Positions 8,076 through 15,466 are shown, counted from the stretch's first letter. The stretch is 23,984 nt of DNA from Candidatus Heimdallarchaeota archaeon (GCA_021399405.1 JAAFKL010000123.1:1-23984); one strand, 5' to 3'. Notes: a model not told the origin generated them from the sequence alone. Numbers and translations are program-made.

Positions 8076-9959
8076 ATGAAAAGAAAATACCTTAATTTAC
8101 TAATCATGTTTAGCATGATTTTCAGTCTAGGAAGTTCTATGTTACCAAACGTAACCGCACTTACATCAAATGCGGAAACTGATGTGGTAATATTTGCAAT
8201 GCCCTATGATTTTGATGAATACAGCGCCTATACGGCCAATTCGTATGCAACTGCTCAATGGAATGCTGCTGTTTATGCAGGATTGCTTAAACGATCCAGT
8301 GCCGCTGATCGAGACTATGTCGCAGATTTAGCAGTCAGCATGCCTACACAAAGTTCTGATGGATTAACCTATACTTTTACATTGAAGGATGATCTAAAGT
8401 TTTCTAATGGGCACAAATTAACTACAAGTGATGTAGAGCTTAGTTGGAAAGCAGCTTTAACACCTGCAGTAAATACCAATTTTTATGGAATTTATGTTGG
8501 ATTTTTTGACAATGCTTCTATCGTTGTGAAAGATAGTAAGACAGTAGAATTCACAATGTTAACCTCTTATGCATTTCCTTTTGGGTTGTTAAGCTTCCCA
8601 ATAATTGATGAAGAAGTATTTGGAGACAGATATGACAGATGTTTAGAAGGGGTAGCTGAAGATTGTATTTGGAACAATCCCGATGGTAGTGATGCAATAA
8701 GTGCTGGACCATATATGGTATCAGACGTTGATAATGTACACGAAATCGTAACAGTAGCGGCTAATCCATTCTATTATGGTGCCAATGATATGTTTACAGA
8801 TAAAATAATCTTCCAAAAAATCGCTGACAAAGATGCAGCTATCTCTGCGTTAGCTAGTGGTTTGATTGATATCTTGGACTCACAATACATACCCGGTTTA
8901 AATGAATTAGCAGATCTTGACGGTGTAACAGAAGATTTCATAGGAGATCCTGCTCACCAAGAAATTTCACTGAACCACCTTAATCCATACTTTGGAACTG
9001 GAGAATCAATTCCTGGGAATACTGCTGAAGATTTGGCTGATGCACTACTAGTTCGTAAAGCAATGACGCACGTTGTAGACAGAAAGTTCGCAGTCGATGA
9101 AATCATGGAAGGTCTAGCCTTACCAGCATCGACACCAATGCCTGCTGCTTCACTTGGTTGGGATGCAACCCTCATCCCCAGAAATTTCTCAGTTACAACT
9201 GCGATGGGTTACATGGAAGATGCTGGTTTCGATTATGCTGATGCAGGTACTCAAGACACCTCAGGTGTATGGAGTAATCCATTCTTCACAGTAACAGTTA
9301 TGTCTCCAAACACCAATCCCGCACGTAATCAATGGTCGGCAAATTATGTCCTTGAATTACCCAAGATTGGTATCGGTGTCAAGGAGCACGTCTCTACAGG
9401 TTGGGGTGAAATCGCCCCACGTACATTCAATTATGCTGGAGGTACACTCGTTCCCGCATATGCAGATGGAGGATTTGACGTATTCTTTGTTGGATATAGC
9501 TGGGACCTTGATTGGAATCCATCTGGACTTTATACTGGATCTGGTCGATGTGATACCGGTGATTGTGGTAACTTCTACAATTTCGATGTGGATGAAGATC
9601 AAACTGAAGTTGGAGCATTAACCACAGCCTATCTTACTGAGCTAGATTTTGATGCACGATTATTGAAAGCAAAAGATCTGCAAGCTGAATTTTATAAGGT
9701 AATACCGGTTCTACCAATTCTTTACGCACAATCCCACTGGGGATTCAACGATGATATTGATGGAATTGATTCATTATTAATCAGTGTAGCCGCTCAAGAA
9801 TGGGAGTTGGTAAAACTCACAGGTTTCACTAAAAACGTGGTAGATACCAAAACGCTTGATGTGAATACGGATGACGATGCACCTGTAAGCACATTTGCAG
9901 TGGTTTCTGCATTATTTTTCGTCTCAATAATTGCAGTGTATAGGAGACGCGCCAACTAA
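8076..9959 (+). CDS. Family 5 extracellular substrate-binding protein with C-terminal anchor (copy 2)
   Basis: This 627-residue paralogue of the protein encoded at 5447 is near identical over long central blocks, for example from NPFYYGAN to EMFTDKIIFQKIADKDAA (with one substitution) and through VVDRKFAVDEIMEGLALPAS. The N-terminal KRKYLNLLIMFSMIFSLGSS is a signal peptide without a lipobox Cys. The same four cysteines are kept. The tail is Asp-rich, then PVSTF (603-607), a short hydrophobic stretch and VYRRRAN, the same three-part layout as copy 1. The start is set by a strong ribosome binding site and TATA box. The two copies look like a tandem duplication that includes the 3' inverted repeat. 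The ligand is unknown; peptides are usual for the family. Confidence 0.88.
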   Translation: MKRKYLNLLIMFSMIFSLGSSMLPNVTALTSNAETDVVIFAMPYDFDEYSAYTANSYATAQWNAAVYAGLLKRSSAADRDYVADLAVSMPTQSSDGLTYTFTLKDDLKFSNGHKLTTSDVELSWKAALTPAVNTNFYGIYVGFFDNASIVVKDSKTVEFTMLTSYAFPFGLLSFPIIDEEVFGDRYDRCLEGVAEDCIWNNPDGSDAISAGPYMVSDVDNVHEIVTVAANPFYYGANDMFTDKIIFQKIADKDAAISALASGLIDILDSQYIPGLNELADLDGVTEDFIGDPAHQEISLNHLNPYFGTGESIPGNTAEDLADALLVRKAMTHVVDRKFAVDEIMEGLALPASTPMPAASLGWDATLIPRNFSVTTAMGYMEDAGFDYADAGTQDTSGVWSNPFFTVTVMSPNTNPARNQWSANYVLELPKIGIGVKEHVSTGWGEIAPRTFNYAGGTLVPAYADGGFDVFFVGYSWDLDWNPSGLYTGSGRCDTGDCGNFYNFDVDEDQTEVGALTTAYLTELDFDARLLKAKDLQAEFYKVIPVLPILYAQSHWGFNDDIDGIDSLLISVAAQEWELVKLTGFTKNVVDTKTLDVNTDDDAPVSTFAVVSALFFVSIIAVYRRRAN

Positions 9960-9960
9960 T

Positions 9961-9978
9961 CGATTATGAAAATAATCG
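9961..9978 (+). other. Hairpin with GAAA tetraloop just after copy 2 stop
   Basis: CGATTAT and ATAATCG form a perfect 7-bp stem closed by a GAAA (GNRA-class) loop, beginning one base after the stop codon. No such hairpin follows copy 1. It may protect or terminate the transcript together with the repeat at 9983-10049. Confidence 0.5.
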
Positions 9979-9982
9979 GTGA

Positions 9983-10049
9983 GAAGATTGGATGACCTAA
10001 ATATCTATTCATTGACTAAGTTTCGATAAATTAGCAAATTCCAATCTTC
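9983..10049 (+). terminator. Long-range inverted repeat after copy 2
   Basis: GAAGATTGGA (9983-9992) pairs with TCCAATCTTC (10040-10049) over a 47-base loop that includes TCTATTCATTGACTA. A T-run follows at about 10054-10058. The arms are the same sequence as those after copy 1, while most of the loop differs, so the stem seems to be kept selectively. Confidence 0.55.
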
Positions 10050-10197
10050 GATCTTTTTAATATATAATTTGTAACAAATAATATTATTATTATTCAGCAT
10101 TTTTTTAATTATTAACCAATTATATACTCATTTTTAATCTAATATCATCAATTGTTATCAAGTTAACTTGGGATAATTTATTTAGATAATACAAATT

Positions 10198-11100
10198 TTA
10201 CTGATTATTAAATTTCCCTAATACCTCAGTAATCAGACCCATGGCAGCTTTAACAGTTATACCAGAATTATCTAATGGTGGAGATACCTCCATGATATCT
10301 ACACAACGGATCTCTCCAGGTATACTTTTCACTAATTTCATTAGTTGACTAGTTGTCATACCACCACTAACAGGAGTACCTGTTCCGGGGGCAAAAGCAG
10401 GATCTAGAACATCAATATCAATTGAAACATAAAGATAATCTACATCAGAGGATATCTCTTTAACTAATTCTTGGAATTCTTCAATATTGAAATCGTTATT
10501 CTCAAGATCAACCATTCGTAATTCTTTGATCCCACAATCATCGACTACTTCTTGTTCTTCTGGCTCCATGTATCGAGTTCCCACCAATAAAACGTTTTTG
10601 GGATCAACGTTATCAAGTTCAATAGCTCTTCGAAGGGGACTTCCATGTGAGTAATTCGATCCTATCAATTCCCCAAGTAGATCCCTATGTGCATCAAACC
10701 AAATTATTGCAACACTGCCCATTTGAGAAAGAGCCTTAAGCATGGGGTATGTTGAGGAATGATCACCACCAAGAGCTAAAATAGGTGAATTCGTATTATC
10801 GAGTATATGCAAGTAATATTTGTATATGCTTTCTCGAGTTTCAGAACCTTCAACCGGAAAAACGGGAATGTTACTTACATCGGCAATAACCAGTTTATTT
10901 AGATCTTCACCATCTCTAGTCATTGTTTGCATATCTTTGGATACGAAACGAATTTCGCTGGGACCGTATGATGAACCCTTTTTACCAGATAATGCACTTT
11001 CGTAAGGAATACCTACTATAATCACGTCTGCTGCTGCAATGTCGATATTTTGATATACTAATCCACCGAATGATCCGTATCCATCATCATGAAATTCCAT
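10198..11100 (-). CDS. Agmatinase-like ureohydrolase (arginase family)
   Basis: This is a metal-dependent C-N hydrolase of 300 residues, a typical size for agmatinase, which cuts agmatine to putrescine and urea. All metal motifs are visible: GGDHS (111-115), DAHRD (136-140) and SIDIDVLDP (226-234), followed by PGTGTPVSGG. The expected two-Mn ligands are His114, Asp136, His138, Asp140, Asp228 and Asp230. The family also holds arginases, guanidinobutyrases and others, so the substrate is inferred from the overall agmatinase-like layout. The ATG at 11100 has a TATA-like box about 30 bases upstream, so it probably has its own leaderless promoter despite following the DoxX-like gene by 66 bases. 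Confidence 0.85.
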   Translation of the reverse strand: MEFHDDGYGSFGGLVYQNIDIAAADVIIVGIPYESALSGKKGSSYGPSEIRFVSKDMQTMTRDGEDLNKLVIADVSNIPVFPVEGSETRESIYKYYLHILDNTNSPILALGGDHSSTYPMLKALSQMGSVAIIWFDAHRDLLGELIGSNYSHGSPLRRAIELDNVDPKNVLLVGTRYMEPEEQEVVDDCGIKELRMVDLENNDFNIEEFQELVKEISSDVDYLYVSIDIDVLDPAFAPGTGTPVSGGMTTSQLMKLVKSIPGEIRCVDIMEVSPPLDNSGITVKAAMGLITEVLGKFNNQ

Positions 11101-11125
11101 TTGCTTAATTTGTCTTGTAATGTTT

Positions 11126-11135
11126 TTTTAATATA
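11126..11135 (-). promoter_or_regulatory. TATA-like box for ureohydrolase gene
   Basis: On the minus strand this is TATATTAAAA, centred about 30 bases before the ATG at 11100. No ribosome binding site is evident, so a leaderless mRNA is expected. Confidence 0.4.
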
Positions 11136-11166
11136 GTGAAATTACGTTACAAATTTCTATCAAATT

Positions 11167-11643
11167 TTAGAAGTATCTACCATCTGAAGGTTTTCGAACT
11201 GTACCACCAATTACAATAGCTGCACTGATTAGCACCAAGTTTTTGATTATATATTGTCCCTCAATTGTGAGAACAAAAGGAAATGTGACGTAGCATACTT
11301 CTGGAAGAAGTATTAATGGCAACATCGTACCTGGCATTTGTAAAAACAGCAGAAATATGGCTATACGATTAAATCTTCTAATGATTAATCCCACTCCAAT
11401 CATTATCTCCCATATTCCTAAGATTGGGATAAAAATCTCTGGAGGAATAAATACAATTGTATTTTCTACCAATTCATTAGCAGGGCTCTTGTCAAACGGT
11501 TTTAGTGCACCAAACCAGATGAATATTATCCCAAGTGAGTAACGTAGCGAGATTAAACCATACCTATCCAAAAATTGTGTAATTTGTTGATCTAATTTAT
11601 TCAAACTATTATTATTTGAAATTATCGTATCTATCGATTGCAT
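11167..11643 (-). CDS. DoxX / DUF417-like small membrane protein
   Basis: This 158-residue protein has about four hydrophobic segments, roughly residues 33-47, 68-85, 92-115 and 135-150. RYSLGIIFIWFGALKPF near residue 34 is the typical first segment of DoxX-type proteins, and IEGQYIIKNLVLISAA near the end resembles the DUF417 (YkgB-like) subgroup. Members sit in the cytoplasmic membrane and some are linked to thiol or quinone redox chemistry, but no role can be assigned here. The ATG at 11643 has an ATAAATAAAA box (minus strand, 11668-11677) about 30 bases upstream. The gene precedes the ureohydrolase on the same strand. Confidence 0.7.
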   Translation of the reverse strand: MQSIDTIISNNNSLNKLDQQITQFLDRYGLISLRYSLGIIFIWFGALKPFDKSPANELVENTIVFIPPEIFIPILGIWEIMIGVGLIIRRFNRIAIFLLFLQMPGTMLPLILLPEVCYVTFPFVLTIEGQYIIKNLVLISAAIVIGGTVRKPSDGRYF

Positions 11644-11667
11644 TGATATCTATGATGGGAATAGAAC

Positions 11668-11677
11668 TTTTATTTAT
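11668..11677 (-). promoter_or_regulatory. TATA-like box for DoxX-like gene
   Basis: ATAAATAAAA on the minus strand is centred about 30 bases upstream of the start at 11643. This matches the leaderless spacing seen at several other genes in the window. Confidence 0.4.
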
Positions 11678-11835
11678 CAATGCGACGATTAGGGGGGATA
11701 ATTGTGGTTAAAAGTGTGTTTTTAACACTACAATTGTAGATTTTATTAGTCACACTGATATTTCAACATCTTTGTCAGCGATTTTTTGAACCTTAAGTAT
11801 CCGAATCAAGAGTGTCATTTCGAAATGGATAAAAA

Positions 11836-11877
11836 TTAGTTAACTAATAGAGAATTGGTATCAATCGACAGATTGAT
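11836..11877. repeat. Two palindromes just upstream of tRNA-Gln
   Basis: TTAGTTAACTAA (11836-11847) is a perfect 12-base palindrome. ATCAATC (11860-11866) and GATTGAT (11871-11877) form a perfect 7-bp hairpin with loop GACA, ending seven bases before the tRNA. They may be promoter-associated or part of a processed 5' leader. Confidence 0.35.
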
Positions 11878-11884
11878 TTCGATT

Positions 11885-11985
11885 AGGCTCGTGGTGTAGA
11901 GGCTATCATTGTGGGTTTTGGAATGTGAACAACTAAATTCGCATGAAACATCCCATAGACCTCGGTTCAAATCCGGGCGAGCCTG
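11885..11985 (+). tRNA. tRNA-Gln(UUG) with intron
   Basis: The acceptor AGGCTCG (11885-11891) pairs fully with CGAGCCT (11978-11984), with discriminator G at 11985. The D arm has GTGT, a loop with GG, and TCAT. The anticodon stem GTGGG (11911-11915) pairs with CCCAT (11952-11956). The T arm is CTCGG-TTCAAAT-CCGGG. After removing the intron the anticodon loop reads TTTTGGT with anticodon TTG. The A1-U72 pair is the one typical of archaeal tRNA-Gln. No CCA is encoded. A T-run at 11988-11993 probably ends transcription. Confidence 0.93.
11922..11950 (+). other. 29-base tRNA-Gln intron at position 37/38
   Basis: It forms a canonical bulge-helix-bulge for the archaeal tRNA endonuclease. The central helix pairs TTTT (11916-11919) with GAAA (11945-11948). 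The 5' bulge is GGA, cut after GG, and the 3' bulge is CAT, cut after CA. The intron itself folds as ATGTGAA/TTCGCAT with an 8-base loop. Confidence 0.85.
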
Positions 11986-11987
11986 TC

Positions 11988-11993
11988 TTTTTT
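11988..11993 (+). terminator. T-tract after tRNA-Gln
   Basis: Six Ts, part of TCTTTTTTCT, start three bases after the discriminator base. Archaeal RNA polymerase commonly stops at such tracts. Confidence 0.5.
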
Positions 11994-12010
11994 CTAATTT
12001 TCCTTGAATT

Positions 12011-12829
12011 TTATCTTCGTGTTTTTCTGTATCCAAGGTATATAACAACCAATCCAAAAATAAAACTGTTGGACAATGGAAGAAGATCTGTTAGTTGAAT
12101 CTCAGCCTGAGTACCTGGTGTGTCTGTTTGATTTGTACTAGTTTCACCATTACCGTTGTCTTCGGTTACTGAAGTTGTAATTGGGGGATCTCCCGGATCT
12201 GGCTCTCCTGTTGGTTCATCAATGATTGTAGTTGTCGTGACAGCAGGATCATCTAAATAACCAGTTGTATCAACTGTTTTAACTCCATCAAAACTTAAGT
12301 GTCCTGTATTAGGTAATTTATCAGGATTATCATTGGGTCTACCAGTCCAAAACACAATGTCAATTGCACCCTCTCCGCCTATATCCATCCAATCAACAAA
12401 AAATGTTAACTCAGTATAATTTGCGTGCACTCTCCATGCTTCTTCGTAGAAGACTACCCCATTTTCATCAACATTTTTGGAATCATCTTCTAGCGATGTA
12501 GCTCCCGTTAATAAAACGAAATTATTAAATTCACCCGATGCTGCCATTACCAGAAATAGATCTCCATTTGCATTTCGTATTGTCGTATTGGATAACAAAT
12601 CCCATTCAATTGGTTCTGCATACACTACAGTTAACATCAGTAAGCCATCAAAATTAGCCGCATAAGCAGACAAAATATCTAAACCCAAAGGTCCCCCATC
12701 ACCCGCACTGTCTTCCCCAATCTGTTGCATAGGGATAAGTTGCACTGATGCCGTAGAGTTTGAATTAAAAGAGAGTAGTAGAATTGATATAATGAGAAAT
12801 ATGATACGTTTTGTCGATTTGATATCCAT
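12011..12829 (-). CDS. Secreted, probably glycosylated protein with C-terminal anchor
   Basis: This 272-residue protein has no recognised catalytic family. A signal peptide covers about residues 1-27. The body (about 30-195) looks like a beta-rich extracellular domain. A Thr/Pro/Asp/Gly-rich linker runs from about 195 to 245, followed by PLSNSF (251-256), a short hydrophobic stretch and YRKTRR at the end. N-X-S/T sequons start at Asn24, 81, 137 and 233; the last three lie after the likely signal cleavage site and the last is in the linker. The tail layout resembles that of the two solute-binding proteins. An archaeosortase gene lies 0.8 kb away on the other strand. The protein is most likely a surface protein on a glycosylated stalk; its function is unknown. 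Confidence 0.75.
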   Translation of the reverse strand: MDIKSTKRIIFLIISILLLSFNSNSTASVQLIPMQQIGEDSAGDGGPLGLDILSAYAANFDGLLMLTVVYAEPIEWDLLSNTTIRNANGDLFLVMAASGEFNNFVLLTGATSLEDDSKNVDENGVVFYEEAWRVHANYTELTFFVDWMDIGGEGAIDIVFWTGRPNDNPDKLPNTGHLSFDGVKTVDTTGYLDDPAVTTTTIIDEPTGEPDPGDPPITTSVTEDNGNGETSTNQTDTPGTQAEIQLTDLLPLSNSFIFGLVVIYLGYRKTRR

Positions 12830-12901
12830 CCGTATTCATTAGTGATATGTCGTCGAAAATTAATAAACCTTATTCATTTCTCAATGTGATAATCAATGAG
12901 A

Positions 12902-12919
12902 TACGTGATATGCGTGATA
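12902..12919. repeat. Tandem 9-base repeat in divergent promoter region
   Basis: TACGTGATA is directly followed by TGCGTGATA, between the divergent genes at 12829 and 12991. Spacing of one helical turn suggests a possible regulator binding site. It is only two copies, so caution is needed. Confidence 0.3.
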
Positions 12920-12990
12920 TTTTACTAAAACCAATAAAATTTAATTAGGGAATTGGATAATAGATTTCAGTCTTTGGTTAAATCGCAAGT

Positions 12991-13521
12991 ATGGATCATG
13001 TAGAAGAACATGAAGAAAAATCCCCTAGAATGTCTGAAATTGAGACTAGTCTCCTAATGATGCCCAGTCATTCTAATCCAACATGGAAAACAAATGGGTT
13101 AGAGCTAGGGGCAGTTAATGGAGGAGCGATTCTTAATCTTATAGATAACATTGCAGGTCTAGCTGCACTAAGACATTGTAGGACAAGAGTAGTAACCGCA
13201 TCAATCGATCGAATGGATTTTTTAAATCCAGTTCATGTTGGCGAATTACTAATTCTTAAGGCACGAGTAAATTATGTAGGACGGACTTCTATGGAGGTTG
13301 GGGTTAGAGTAGAGACTGAAGATTTAAGTTCTGGAAAAAGAAAAAAAACAGGTCATGCATTTCTTACATTCGTGGCAGTGAATGAAGAGGGTTCCTCGAT
13401 TCCAGCAACTAAATTGAAACTTGAAACAAATGAGGATAGAGTAAGATTCGAAGAAGCAGAAGAACGCTTAGCCCTCAGAATTGAACAAAGAAGGATTGAA
13501 TCCACACACCATCACCATTAA
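12991..13521 (+). CDS. Hotdog-fold acyl-CoA thioesterase
   Basis: This 176-residue, single hotdog-domain protein is of the BACH/YciA acyl-CoA thioesterase type and hydrolyses acyl-CoA to free acid and CoA in the cytoplasm. The signature runs from VNGGAILNLIDNIAGLAALRHC (residues 42-63; Asn43 and Asp52 are likely catalytic) through TASIDRMDFLNPVHVGELL and YVGRTSMEVGVRVETED to FLTFVAVNEEG. The extra N-terminal 15 residues are His/Glu rich, and Met14 is an alternative start. The protein ends naturally in four histidines. It precedes the archaeosortase gene by 80-90 bases on the same strand, though that gene has its own promoter-like box. Confidence 0.85.
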   Translation: MDHVEEHEEKSPRMSEIETSLLMMPSHSNPTWKTNGLELGAVNGGAILNLIDNIAGLAALRHCRTRVVTASIDRMDFLNPVHVGELLILKARVNYVGRTSMEVGVRVETEDLSSGKRKKTGHAFLTFVAVNEEGSSIPATKLKLETNEDRVRFEEAEERLALRIEQRRIESTHHHH

Positions 13522-13574
13522 TTATTTATCTGAAATTCCTAGTAAAGCTATACTCATCTTCCAATGTCTAAACG

Positions 13575-13582
13575 ATTTTAAA
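13575..13582 (+). promoter_or_regulatory. TATA-like box for archaeosortase gene
   Basis: ATTTTAAA is centred about 32 bases before the ATG at 13611. With usual archaeal spacing the transcript would begin a few bases before that ATG and exclude or barely include the TTG at 13602. Confidence 0.35.
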
Positions 13583-13610
13583 CTAGTTTGTCATACATAA
13601 TTTGTCCAAA

Positions 13611-14318
13611 ATGGAAAGATCATTAGTTCCAACAGAAAATAACCCCCACCCTCTCTTGAAGTTAGAAGGCACTGAACGTCGCAAATTTGCAATCAGATCA
13701 ATTCTGATTACAACCTCTATGACTTTACTGCTGTATGTGTTTCCAAGTTATTATGGGTTAGAAGATTTGACAACAAAGACCTCTTACTTCTTTCTTGATA
13801 TTTTCGGTTTCAGCCCCAGAGTATTCATCTATGAAGATTCGTTGCAGGAAATGACTGATTTCGATGTGTTTCTAATGAAACTTTATGATCCAAGTAGGAG
13901 TACATATCCCGCAATTAGTCTTGATACCCAAGCCGGACGATCTAACTACCTAATAGTTAGAGCGTGTACCGGAATGCAAGCTGGAGCGTTATTATTGGGA
14001 TTAATCTGGTCCACACCAGCAGAATTACATGATAGAATTCGAGCAAGTTACGTTATTATGATCGCATTATTCATCGGTAACACTTTAAGAATTGCTGCCA
14101 TGATTGCCATTACAACAATCCTCATGAACCAATTTAGTGTAGATTATGAAACAGCTTGGGATTTTGCTCATAATTGGATGGGCAGACCATTGGGTTTCTT
14201 TGGAACAATCATTTTCACAATTCTTATCGAAGTTAGAGGAGTCAAAATACTCGATACAATCACTGTATGGATAGATTGGATCACTGGGGCTAAACCGAAA
14301 CCAGTTCCAACAAAATAA
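13611..14318 (+). CDS. Archaeosortase/exosortase family transpeptidase
   Basis: This multi-pass membrane protein of 235 residues carries the archaeosortase catalytic pattern: Cys in RACTGMQAGALLLG (Cys119), Arg in GNTLRIAAMIAI (Arg160) and His in FAHNWMGRPLGFFG (His187). In known archaeosortases these residues cleave a C-terminal sorting tail after export and join the protein to a membrane lipid. The hydrophobic segments lie at about 28-44, 114-132, 147-170 and 193-206. A TTG at 13602 could add three residues, but the TATA-like box spacing favours the ATG. Three exported proteins with sorting-like tails are encoded in the same window. That they are its substrates is inference. The C-terminal KPKPVPTK tail is cytoplasmic-looking. 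Confidence 0.85.
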   Translation: MERSLVPTENNPHPLLKLEGTERRKFAIRSILITTSMTLLLYVFPSYYGLEDLTTKTSYFFLDIFGFSPRVFIYEDSLQEMTDFDVFLMKLYDPSRSTYPAISLDTQAGRSNYLIVRACTGMQAGALLLGLIWSTPAELHDRIRASYVIMIALFIGNTLRIAAMIAITTILMNQFSVDYETAWDFAHNWMGRPLGFFGTIIFTILIEVRGVKILDTITVWIDWITGAKPKPVPTK

Positions 14319-14343
14319 TATTATTAGATTTTCGAACTATTTT

Positions 14344-15252
14344 TTATTTGATTTTTCCATTCGATTTTTTAGAATTATTAAGAAAGTTAATTACGATTTT
14401 ATTAAAAAGCTCAGGATATTCAAAGTAGGGCATATGTCCACATTCATCCATTAATTCTAATTTCCCATTGGTCAGTTTTTTTGCGATTACACCATGTTGA
14501 TATGGAATTACTTGATCTTCTTTTCCCCAAACAACGAGTACTGGAACCTTGTTTTTCTTTATTTTCTTTGTAATAGTGTGGATCAACTTTACTGTATTCT
14601 TAGGTTGACCATAGAGTGAGACCATATTTTTCATAACGTAGGTGTACGCTCTTCTGATTTCATGATCATCTTTGTAATAATCAGATAGAGACAGAAAATC
14701 ATCAGGTATATCTTTGTAATTCTTAATTATCGATTTCCATGAACGTCTTCCATTATTTATTGGAATATATCGATTGATTGTTAAAAAGATGATAATCTCA
14801 TTCAGAACTGGTAATGAAGCAATTCTATAATTCCACAATAATTCTTTACCAAACCCTGCAGATGAAACCAGAATAATAGCCGATATTCGTTTTGGGACAA
14901 TATCCCAAATTCCTATCGAAATACCTCCACCAAATGAATTTCCAACTAAAACCACATTTTTTAATTTTTTATTTTTCATCCATTCAGCAATTGCTAGTGA
15001 AAATATGTCTAACGAGTAATCTGATTCAAGTGGCTTATCACTTTTACCAAAACCGATGTGATCTACAGCCATCGGCCAGTAACCCTTTTTGTATAAACCT
15101 TCAAGATTCCATTTGTAGCTTTCTGCAAATCCCCCTATACCTGGAAGAAATACAATAGGCATTCCTTTTCTTCGTTTTTTCAATTCAATATGTCTGATTT
15201 TATATGTTTTCTCCTTAAGTGTTATAGGGGAGAAGACATCTCTTATCATCAA
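14344..15252 (-). CDS. Alpha/beta hydrolase
   Basis: This 302-residue hydrolase has the full alpha/beta catalytic set: nucleophile Ser106 in GNSFGG, acid Asp246 in VVWGKEDQVIP and base His273 in ECGHMPYFEYP. The oxyanion region is FLPGIGGFAESY near residue 35, and DHIGFGKSDKP follows the third strand. No signal peptide is present, so it acts in the cytoplasm. The substrate cannot be told; esters, lactones and haloalkanes are all handled by this fold. ATGs at 15252 and 15249 are equally possible starts. It is divergent from the PlsC-like gene across a 214-base AT-rich gap. The protein is notably Lys-rich. Confidence 0.82.
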   Translation of the reverse strand: MMIRDVFSPITLKEKTYKIRHIELKKRRKGMPIVFLPGIGGFAESYKWNLEGLYKKGYWPMAVDHIGFGKSDKPLESDYSLDIFSLAIAEWMKNKKLKNVVLVGNSFGGGISIGIWDIVPKRISAIILVSSAGFGKELLWNYRIASLPVLNEIIIFLTINRYIPINNGRRSWKSIIKNYKDIPDDFLSLSDYYKDDHEIRRAYTYVMKNMVSLYGQPKNTVKLIHTITKKIKKNKVPVLVVWGKEDQVIPYQHGVIAKKLTNGKLELMDECGHMPYFEYPELFNKIVINFLNNSKKSNGKIK

Positions 15253-15466
15253 ATCTACTGAATTAATTTAACTAACAGTTCTTAAAAAATGTGCTTATTT
15301 CTGTATAAACACTAATTTCATTTTATGTTTTAATAGTTCAATCATATTTATTGTACAATCACAATTGATTGAGGTATTACGTGAGATAAATAATCAAAAT
15401 CAATTAAGAAAGAGCCCAAAAATAAATTAAGAATAAATGTGACAAACTCAGCTCGATGGATTTAAA

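Noticed and set aside
5447..9959. Solute-binding proteins as lipoproteins
   Set aside because: Neither signal peptide has a lipobox cysteine; anchoring by the C-terminal tail is the better explanation.
11836..12057. Open frame of 73 codons on the minus strand across the tRNA-Gln gene
   Set aside because: It overlaps a fully folded tRNA and the end of the secreted protein gene and has no family likeness.
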